This document shows, one piece after another, positions 55,369-64,000 of a stretch of 64,000 bases of DNA (position 1 is the stretch's first letter; the number at the start of each line of letters is the position of its first letter). A model generated the notes under the pieces. It was not told the origin of the DNA. It did no database searches and saw nothing but the letters and a program-made list of their open reading frames with translations. This DNA comes from Mesostigma viride (taxonomy: Eukaryota > Streptophyta > Mesostigmatophyceae > Mesostigmatales > Mesostigmataceae). Position numbers and translations under genes: made by a program. Location of the stretch: positions 665,140-729,139 of the forward strand of contig RPFO01000692.1 of NCBI GenBank assembly GCA_009746045.1. Direction: 5' to 3'.

Positions 55369-55963
55369 TGTTACGTCCCGGCCCAGACACACCTAGCCTG
55401 AGCTACGTAGCGAAAGATCTTCCATGCCGGAATTAGGAATAATGCAAGGTGACTTAATGTAGATTGCGCTTCACGACGTGAGTCGTGAGATATCTGGCAC
55501 CGCGGCTTGATGCCAAGCTAATTTTACACACTTATATTGGCTAGTGCTCAGTACCAATTACAAATGGATAATTGCCCCAGGCTCAATGTGAAGGCGTTAT
55601 CGCACTTAACAATCATCAAACCAAGAGGACGAGACTCTCGTCCCCGGACTAATTTAACCTAGGTCGGTTGCGGCGCAGATACAACGCCAATCCCTCTAGA
55701 ACACTCCAAGTCATTCAGTCCACGTAGGATCCGGGCCGACATCGACCCTCAACTACAGGATCCACGCCGGCCTAGAACTACAGACGGACCCAGAACTGGC
55801 GCGGCGGCGCCACTGCACCGGCCCCTAAAAGGTCAACCTAGGACCAAAATAACTAGTCCAATTCACACAATAGCCAATATCCATATAACCCCTTACAACA
55901 GACCAAACGGCCTTAGTAATTTATTCCATTGTTACGTCCGACCAAAAGGGCCGGGACGTAACA
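55369..55963 (-). repeat. 5' LTR of gypsy C
   Basis: 595 bp with a perfect 16-bp terminal inverted repeat TGTTACGTCCCGGCCC / GGGCCGGGACGTAACA. The right end holds an extra internal TGTTACGTCC (55929-55938), making a compact hairpin with the terminus. The PBS follows on the inner side. The 3' partner is outside the window, so no TSD can be checked. Confidence 0.7.
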
Positions 55964-56452
55964 CCCACCCCCCAAACGTAACCTCAAGCATGTCCTGGCC
56001 GCCATGGATGATCAACTGTGCTAGGAATGACATGCCGAACTCATCCATGCGCAAAAATCCCAACTTTTTCTGCCGGGCAACAAGTAGAGGTCGCATGACT
56101 GTCATCGCCTGGCCGGCCACACGATTTGCTGCACCGCGACATCACCTAGAGACATATCTACGCATTTTCAAATGCTTCACGGCTAAGGATATAGCATTTA
56201 TAATAAAACCTATGGATGATGCCTACAAATTTTCATTCCAATACGTCAAGCCATGCTCTTGCCCCAGTCAGTTGTTCGCACCACCATACTGTAGCAACGG
56301 ACGTGAATATTAATTTTGTAGTCGCGTCGTCCCCCCCTGCCCGCCTGCCACTGGTTCTGTTTACTTGCGTCTGCCCCGAATGTTGGACAATGTTGCCGGA
56401 CTGCGGGCCCGACAGGTGAGGAACCGGTCGGGAACCGGCCGCCAACCTTCCA
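55964..56452. other. unassigned sequence right of gypsy C
   Basis: Probable target DNA of C. A 60-codon minus-strand ORF (56120-55932) overlaps the LTR and is unsupported. A TGTTGGACAATGTTG at 56384 is the inverse of the tandem array that follows. Confidence 0.3.
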
Positions 56453-56513
56453 GTCCAACATTGTCCAACATTGTCCAACATTGTCCAACATTGTCCAACA
56501 TTGTCCAACATTT
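56453..56513 (+). repeat. tandem 10-bp repeat TCCAACATTG, about six units
   Basis: Perfect head-to-tail copies. Directly after it, GGGCACAGGACTACTTCGTT occurs twice (about 56514 and 56575). Confidence 0.9.
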
Positions 56514-56689
56514 GGGCACAGGACTACTTCGTTCCACCGGTGAGGGTGCCTGGTGCCTGCGTGCGTGCAGGCCGGGCACAGGACTACTTCGTTCCACGTG
56601 CCAATTCCAAAACCCCGCTCCATCGATGATTTGTTCCACCGCGCCACAGGCACTAAGCCGCCCCCGCCCACCTCCGGTGGCTTGCGCCA

Positions 56690-56968
56690 CCTTTACCCCA
56701 GTCAACCCGTCGCCCCTCGGGTTGGGGACAACGCCTCCACCATCCGACGGCCCCAATCCCTCGCGTCGCGTCTATGCGGTTCTTCGGATACAACTAAGCG
56801 GTTTTTCGGATACAACTATGCGGTTTTCGGATACCACTATGCGGTTTTCGGATACAACTAATAATGCGGTTTTCGGGTGTACCTGTCCGTCGGTCCGTCG
56901 GATTCACACATATGGCGGTCGTAAATCGGTGGGAGAGTAAATGGGTGGGAGAGAGGAGCATTGTCGGG
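56690..56968 (+). repeat. minisatellite-bearing direct repeat, left copy
   Basis: Includes four to five TATGCGGTTTTCGGATACAA units (about 56772-56870) followed by GGTGTACCTGTCCGTCGG and GTGGGAGAGTAAATGGGTGG. The same series occurs at about 60765-61230. Confidence 0.75.
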
Positions 56969-57754
56969 GGATCGATTTGCAACGTACGTCAAATTTAATA
57001 CGTCAAATTTGCACGTCGTTCGTCACTGCACCTATTCTTAGGACTGAGTTCAACTCAGTCCTATTCTTAGGACTGAGTTTTTGGGTTTCGTAGAAAATTC
57101 GCCCAAGTCGGAATGTTTGTCAAAAAAATTCCCTCAAAATTTATTCAAATACACCGTCCGCATTAGTAGTTTTAAATAAATAATTAGCTTCTGGAAAATG
57201 TTCTGGCTGAAAACCATAAAAAAAACAAAAGAAAATTAATTAATTAACTCCGGGGGCTGAGGACTGGACTAAACAAACAAACAAACAAAATTAAATTAAT
57301 TAACTCCTGTGGGCACGGGGTCGTCGCCCTGTGAGAAAACAAACAAACTCTTTATATTATATAATATAAAGTACATAAAACCTTCGAAAATACCTTGGAC
57401 AGGCGGGGAACATGAAATATCGTGAAAATCGAAAAAAAACCGCGAGACGCAGGCCGAGCGCGGGGTGAGGCGCGAACCAAGTGAACCGCTTTTGCATCCA
57501 GCAATCCACGCTCTACTGCCTCGGCAGGGCACGTCGGTCTGTACTCAGTAGAGGCTGAGGCCTGATCGTGTCTACAGATGTACATGTAAGATGTACTACT
57601 CATGTGCGATACTTATGGGCCTTGAGCAATTAAACAGGGTATCACTGACCTGAGAGACCTCCACTGACTATAGCCTGTGGCCGCCGAAAGGGGGGCCGCC
57701 GGGCCGGGTTGGGGACGGCGTGTACCATATCTACCAAACAAACAAAAGAAATTT
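56969..57754. other. AT-rich non-coding region
   Basis: Contains TTAGGACTGAGTT with its complement AACTCAGTCC (57035-57081), TTAATTAA runs and several CAAA repeats. No gene seen. Confidence 0.35.
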
Positions 57755-57908
57755 AATTAAATAAGTACCCACGTGCCTTGAACGGCTGCAGGACAAACAA
57801 ACAAACAAAAGGTTTTAATTAAATAATAAAAACCCGGGACTCTAACTGGCTCCCCAACAAACAATCCAGGGTTATTCGTAATGCAAATACGGCAAAAATT
57901 GACCCATA
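57755..57908. repeat. inverted repeat, left copy (paired with 62098-62254)
   Basis: About 155 bp in opposite orientation to 62098-62254, including GACAAACAAACAAAC, AACCCGGGACTCTAACT and ATACGGCAAAAATTGACC. At its left edge the sequence reads on through TTAATTAAA, where the right copy is interrupted by the F-type element. Confidence 0.75.
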
Positions 57909-59229
57909 AAAACAAACTACCAACGCGGACGGTGTACTGCGTGAAATGACCTTTCTTAGACATATTTTTGCGATTTTTTTGGATTTTGTTTGGGCGGCTA
58001 AATGTACGGTCAAAGTACAGGTGGTAAGGGTACTTTTTCACGTGAAACGTGAGTTCCGGAAATGCACGACCTAGCCATGGCGGCCTGCGCCCATGCATGC
58101 AGTTTACGTTTGCGGACGATTTAGCTGGTAAAACCCAGGAAATAGATTTTATATGTCCTAAAGATGACACAAACCAATTTTTAGCTCCCGGGAATGCGAT
58201 TTACCAGGTGTCGGCACTGCTCTTGCTGGAAAAAACTGCGACCAGGCAGGTTGACGGAATTGATGACTAAATTTACTTTACGGTGCAGTTCAAAGGGTTT
58301 ATATGCTTCTTTATACTTATTATCATGCATGTGTGTAGAATTAAGTCAGTGCAGTAAAGATTTGATTATTTCGACCACTCTGTCATGTCATGGTTTGTGT
58401 GCCGCAAGTGTCACTTTTGCGGGCACCGCCTGGGCCAAGATAACGCCATCCGTGCACGGTAAAGCTGAAATATCGTCACCTCATCGTTTTGTTATGTTCT
58501 TACATGAGTTTGAGCTTGCAAGGCGCTGTCAGTTTCGAATCTTGATGCGCTTTCTTGACCGTTGCCTGCCCCTCTCTAAACCCCCCTTTTTTATGATGTT
58601 ACCAGGCATTTGCCTTACCCTAGTGTACTTTTGCAGTTTTTTAGGCGCTGTATGGGTTTAAATACCTTCATAGCTATTAGTTATTCTTTTGCTACGTTCA
58701 TACTGCGTGATTGTATGGCCATGGGCTGCATCCAGCGTGCTTTCAAGCTTATACGGGTGAGTGAAGAATCTTGGTGATAAACCACTGTCATCATGTGCCA
58801 GCAAGTATGCTGGCCATGCCATGGCAAGGCAAAACAGTGTTAGCCATCTCTATTCTTGTTAAAAACAATTGAAATATGCTTAACCTACCCATTATATTGG
58901 TGGTTAAGGCTCATAATAAAACCCTTTGTAGGTAGGTATCAATGCCCATTCCCTACGTGCGTGCATAGGCTCTCACACATATACTAAGGTATAATATAAC
59001 TGCAATATGATGATGCAAGTATGTTTTCCTGTTATGCTAGAAGGGAAATGAGTTGATTGGCATGGTTGGTTGCCACGGTGGTGTGTAGTATGACCGCACT
59101 TACATGCTTCCACATTGCTAGCAACCTCAAAACCCATTCTTAGGGCTGGTGGTTTTTGGTGAGTTTCAGGTAGAGGCTGTGGCCAAATTGAGCCCAGTTT
59201 TTTGCCATGTTTCAAGAACTATATTGTTA
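57909..59229. other. non-coding region, nothing recognised
   Basis: Several short unsupported ORFs. No domain, no clear repeat boundary. Confidence 0.3.
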
Positions 59230-59235
59230 TAATAA

Positions 59236-60174
59236 TATAATTACTTACAGCAGAGTGAAATCACTCAAACCAAAGCAAACGCCCAGCTATAAACCTCTAT
59301 ACAGAGCCATGTCAAATCTCTATACTACGATAAGACCAATGGAAACTCCTAACGGGAGGAACCTAATAGCCCTGCTGCACCGCAAAATCAGCCCGCGTAC
59401 GGCGGAGCATGATGTCAGCCATGGCCCGAGTCAGCGCCACCGACAAGCGCTGACGCCAATATGACGTCCAGGTCCGCGCCGACCATGAGGCCCGCTGGCC
59501 CTCCAGGTCCAGCCGGTCCTCCCGGAGCCGGCAACACTCCTTGAAGAAGGCGGAGGTCAGGGGCCCCATGGCCCCAAACTCCTCCAGGACAAAGGGCACC
59601 ACACGATGGTGCCCGACGTCGCCGTAGGCCAGGAGCTTGGCCCGCTCCGCCCGGTCCGCCGTGTAACCTGCCGTGAGGGAGGCCCCAGCCACGTGGCTAA
59701 GAGCCAAGGGCCGCGCCACCGAAACGTCGATAAGCAGATCCCGGCCACCCCCCTCAAAGTCCAGCACCACGATGTCAGGCCGGTGGTTGGGGGAATAGAA
59801 GGCAGCGCCATCCGCATCCTCGGACCGGATGTTCGCGTGGGGGAAAACCGACCGAATCATGGCGAGCACCACCGTCAGGAGGACAGTGTGCAAATACAAA
59901 TACCAATTCTGATTCTGTTGGCCCCCCATGCAGGAAAGGTAGTGAGTCCCCGTGGGATCCAGCGGCTGCCCACAGCTACCACAAGGCCGCCCGGCCGGAA
60001 CAAGAGGCTGCGGGGCAAATAGCTGGTGCCGCGGAGCGCCACCGAGTAGTGGCTGGGAGCCAAGGCGAATGGGGGGGCCATGGGAAGAGCACGAAGGTAC
60101 GCCGAGCCCACACTCCGCAAGGAAAGCGAGAACAGCCACGCACGTCCCTGGGCGTTGAGGTCCGCGAAAAGAGC
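59236..60174 (-). pseudogene. LINE 3' end with restriction-like endonuclease, second copy
   Basis: Minus-strand homologue of 18017-18960. A single open frame (60139-59363) carries the zinc knuckle CGSCGQPL...THYLSC, the nuclease core RPDIVVLDFEGGG and LLIDVSVARP, and the QQGY end. It is cleaner than the first copy, which has a frame change. The 5' boundary is the same base (GCTCTTTTCGCGG) as in the other copy. The RT part is absent. Confidence 0.75.
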
Positions 60175-60764
60175 TATATTGTTTGCACGCCTATATTTTT
60201 TCAACATGCATATGGATTTTATTGAATTTTTCCCACTCGTCCTTCCTCAGAAAATTGCCAAATCGCGAGCATGGGTTGACACCCTTGTAAAATTTTACAT
60301 GATTTGGTCAACATATGATTTTTTAGGCATATGCCCAAGCATTAGCATGATATTGAGTGCTCTGATGCATATCAAACATATGGGGTACCCACCTATACCC
60401 TTACCGCTACATGATCTCAAAGTTGGCATACTCAGTCCTATTTTTAGGACTGAGTTTTGACGTACGAGTTTTTATTCTACGTATTTTATTTACAACGTAC
60501 GATTTTTTTAACAATTAACATATAGTGCCTACTAAACGCAAATGGTTTTCACCTTTGCGGCATGCCTGATCAGAATATAGTGTGACAGGGACTCCACATG
60601 AGGGATGCTAGCAAGCACTACTGTAAAAAGCTACTGTAGCTGAAAAGTGCGGCCGGCGACCTGCCGGGACGCAAGTTTTATTTCAAGACCAGTAGTTTTC
60701 GTACGTTGCGCCCGACAACATCACTTGCGCATAATGCGGCGTGCGCCCTATTTATTATTCCCGT
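60175..60764. other. AT-rich non-coding region
   Basis: Contains an ACTCAGTCCTATTTTTAGGACTGAGTT hairpin near 60427-60456, like that at 57035-57081. No gene seen. Confidence 0.35.
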
Positions 60765-61235
60765 TTTCTCGTCGCCCCTTGCGTTGGGGCACCTCCTCCC
60801 CATCCGACGGCTCCAACCCCTGGCGCGCCGCAGCAAGGTCCATGTAGCATGTGCGGTACTCCGGGCGATTCGACAGCATGCAGCATGTCGGGCCACTGGA
60901 CAGGGCTCTCCAGCGACTGTCCGGCGTTTTTCGGATCCATCTATGCGGTTTTCGGTCCCTCGCGTCGCGTCTATACGGTTTTTCGGTTCCATCTATGCGG
61001 TTTTCGGATCCTCGCGTCGCGTATTTGCGGTTTTTCGGTTCCATCTATGCGTTTTTTCGGATACTCGCGTCGCGTCTATGCGGTTTTTCGGATCCATCTA
61101 TGCGGTTTTTCGGATACTCGCGTCGCGTCTATGCGGTTTTTCGGGTGTACCTGTCCGTCGGGCCGTTGGATTCACACATCTGACGGTCGTAAATCGGTGG
61201 GAGAGTAAATGGGTGGGAGAGAGGAGCAGTCCAAA
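60765..61235 (+). repeat. minisatellite-bearing direct repeat, right copy
   Basis: Alternating TCTATGCGGTTTTTCGGATCC and ACTCGCGTCGCGTCTATGCGG units (about 60930-61145), then the same GGTGTACCTGTCCGTCGG and GTGGGAGAGTAAATGGG stretch as at 56876. Confidence 0.75.
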
Positions 61236-61273
61236 ACCAATGATTGTTCAGTGTTGTTGTTGTTCAGTGTTCA

Positions 61274-61709
<436 letters not shown>

Positions 61710-61748
61710 GTCCCACGCCGCCCATGGGCAGATGGTACAGTGTTGTTG

Positions 61749-61780
<32 letters not shown>

Positions 61781-61789
61781 GGTGTGTCC

Positions 61790-62097
61790 CACGCCGCACA
61801 TGGGCAGCAGAGAATCTATAGTGGCCGAGGGCTGGATATATGTAGTATCGGGGGTACTATCGGGGCACTGGGACATGGACGGTTGCATCATCGGATACCT
61901 TCGTGTGACTTCACAACGGGGTGTATCCTAGCAATTGATCGCACGCCAAGTAGCCTCGATGGAGTGGCATATAGGGGAGAGCACATTACCAGATACAGCA
62001 TGGATACTCCCCGGATGCACATCGACGTGGCCCCCGACCTCCGCCTGGACGGGAACCGCAACGGGGAACGGCAGTACACCCCCCGCATTAGTAGTTT
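61790..62097. other. non-coding region, nothing recognised
   Basis: Unique-looking sequence between the GTT arrays and the inverted repeat. No supported ORF. Confidence 0.3.
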
Positions 62098-62254
62098 GTT
62101 ATTAGGGGTCAATTTTTGCCGTATTTGCATTATGAATAACCCTGGATTGCTTGTTGGGAGCAAGTTAGAGTCCCGGGTTCTATATTATTTAATCAAAACC
62201 TTTTGTTTGTTTGTTTGTCCTGCAGCCGTTCAAGGCACATGGGTACTTATTTAA
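62098..62254. repeat. inverted repeat, right copy, ending at a TTAA
   Basis: Complement of 57755-57908. It may contain a tRNA-derived piece (AGAGTCCCGGGTTC). Its TTAA (62251-62254) is the insertion site of the F-type element. Confidence 0.7.
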
Positions 62255-64000
62255 GGGGACGGGACATGCCCGAATTTTTCGGCGCCAAAAAATTCGCGCC
62301 GGAACCGAAGGTCATAAATTTCACGTGCACGGTGCGCGCACCCCTTGCGGAAGTGGCAATGGCGACTGCGTTCAGGCGAAACTACCACACTAGGGCAGGC
62401 GAAATGCAAAAATTTTACTCGAATCTAAAAGACGATGAGTTTATGATGTTAGTTTGTGGCGGAAATCAGCTGGTTTACAATATCGCTGTTGTTTTTTAAT
62501 GCCATCGGCATGGGGGGTAATCTGACTTTTTGGTCACGCGGAATAAAGTAGAATTCATGATAGCGGCAGTAAAATCGCGGTTTTAGGGTTGTTTTGACCG
62601 TGAAGCAGGCGTTAATACCCTTTGCATCGAATTCTAAACCGAGCTGGTGCTTTTTGCCAGATTTTCGGCCATAATCGGTAAGTAATTGTTCAGACCTGCG
62701 CAGTGCGTGTCTGACCTGTCCATGGAAGAACGGCAGTTGTTGCGCGCCTGAGCGAGGGATTTACGAGGGCGAGGTACAGATTTGTCGCGAATGTTATCTG
62801 CTATCAGTGCTTTCTTCTATGAGCTCATCGTTCGAGGTTTTTTGCGTTCTTTTTGGGCAGTTTCCGCCAGCTATCTCGCCGTCGCTTGCAGTTGTGTTGT
62901 CGAATACCTGGCAGCAGCCTTTAGATTGTTTTCGTTGATGTCGTGATCAGGGCCGCTTCAGTCGCAGCCTATAGCTCTTCGGGAAGGTATAAGGCATTTC
63001 ATAAAACGTGTTCCGGCAAGGATGTTGTGCGTATGGACGCTTCTTGTTGTGTGAGAGTGACGCACCCTCTCTTCGCAGCGGCATCACAGCGCTCATGCGC
63101 TGAAGGGCCGCCAATGGTTTCTTTGAATTTTATCGTGCAGGGATGGAAGTGTTATAGTGATGATGATGTTGGAGATATTGCATTTGTGTGACTGCATGTA
63201 GATAGCTGGCACCAATGGTTGTTTGAGCTTTCCTGTGTTATGATGATGTGACAAGACTACAATGTGCTGAGCCAACCATGGTTGACATGCATGACTGCAT
63301 GCAAGCTATATATACCATGTTCTTACTTGGTTCCTTGCCCTCCATAGTCCCACTTTGTCATCCATGCCGGGGAGGACAGTTTAGGAGGTGTTGTTGTGTT
63401 GACTAGCTTGGTTGGCATCAACCTTACACTCTAACCTGGGAGAAACATAGGAAATGCTGCTTAGGCATGTTAGGGCTAACATCGTCAAGGCTATGCACAT
63501 ATTTACAAGGCTGGCCATGCTGGAGGGATGATGAAGACATATGAGGTGCGTGGCCACCCCTTTGTACTTTGTAAACATACTCAGCATGGTTTTGGTGCAT
63601 GTTGGATGGCATAAGAAGTGGCACTGTGGGGTTACTAACTTACTGAGTGGGCCTTAGCGCCTTGTCAGGTGGTCATATAGGAAACCCATCAACTTGAGTA
63701 GTTCTTGTCACAATGACCCCCCACGTTGAGCATGCGTTGCCGTCAGCGTGCAAGACTTAATTATGTGTGCTTTGGTCAGTTTGCAGATGTCCTTGATGAA
63801 GAAGGAGGTGCTAGTGTGGCTGAATGGTTACTCTAATTTCCTTGTAGAGTCTACATGGGTGGCCGTCTTGGAATGGTTGTAACTTGGGCAGTTCTTGTCA
63901 GAATGGCGTCAATTCTTGAACATAGCAGGTACCGTATGTGCAGAGGTTGGCAGCATGTGGTTTGGCAAGTTTTTGCATGGTTTGGATGGATAAAGGGGTG
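62255..64000 (-). mobile_element. F-type TTAA DNA transposon, second copy, cut by the window edge
   Basis: Starts GGGGACGGGACATGCC next to TTAA. Then GGCGCCAAAAAATTCGCGCC, CACGTGCACGGTGCGCGCACC and a GAATAAAGTAGAATTC stretch follow. The order matches the right half of F read in reverse (40171 towards 37000). A short ORF from 62359 (MATAFRRN start, 46 codons) has partly kept counterparts at the F ends. No transposase seen. Confidence 0.7.

Noticed and set aside
56453-56513. CRISPR-like array
   Set aside because: The 10-bp units are directly joined with no spacers, and the context is eukaryotic repeats.
58194-58661. ORF of 155 codons
   Set aside because: Irregular composition, no domain, no conserved copy in the window.

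Overview
This is a repeat-dense eukaryotic nuclear window with no recognisable host gene, rRNA, complete tRNA gene or CRISPR array. The mobile elements are Ty3/gypsy elements with a chromodomain, a divergent Ty1/copia lineage, non-LTR elements with a restriction-like endonuclease, and TTAA-type and hAT-like DNA transposons. Together with very long trinucleotide tracts they suit a large, repeat-rich genome, for example of an alga or another plant-like protist. The sequence does not settle the species.

About 56 kb on the left reads as one old minus-strand Ty3/gypsy element (called C) opened by later insertions. C starts at its 5' LTR (55369-55963). Reading leftward come a primer-binding site, an upstream accessory ORF, gag with a giant polyglutamine tract, protease, RT, RNase H, integrase, chromodomain (8357-8651) and a downstream ORF. 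Its 3' end lies beyond the left edge. Inserted into C are: copia element B' (44823-52660, in gag; TSD CATCC); TTAA-type DNA element F (35605-40171, at the start of integrase); copia element B (26888-34732, near the end of integrase); gypsy element A (26740 down to about 10263, just before the chromodomain; TSD GTGAG); and copia element E (7246 down past position 1, in the downstream ORF). A is itself split in its chromodomain by hAT-like element G (13807-19344; TSD CTTATACT). G contains TTAA-type MITE H (15144-16476) and two LINE pieces.

Right of 55964 the window holds degenerate repeats: a 10-bp tandem array, minisatellites, a second copy of the RLE-type LINE 3' end (about 59236-60174), an uninterrupted (GTT)n tract of about 430 bp, and the left part of a second F-type element (62255 to the window end).

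The most unusual content is accessory. Both gypsy lineages carry an upstream ORF that resembles the N-terminal RNA:DNA hybrid-binding domain of RNase H1 (the caulimovirus viroplasmin fold). Both also carry an ORF downstream of pol. The copia lineage places a protease-like domain (DTN instead of DTG) between integrase and RT and has an HGDD RT motif. It joins gag to pol through an in-frame UGA-CUR stop and has a conserved, GC-rich ORF ahead of gag. It also carries conserved RNA-like signals in its 3' UTR, including a tRNA T-arm-like hairpin and a motif complementary to the sequence just after the 5' LTR. Most coding regions have frameshifts, so nearly all are relics or trans-mobilised copies.
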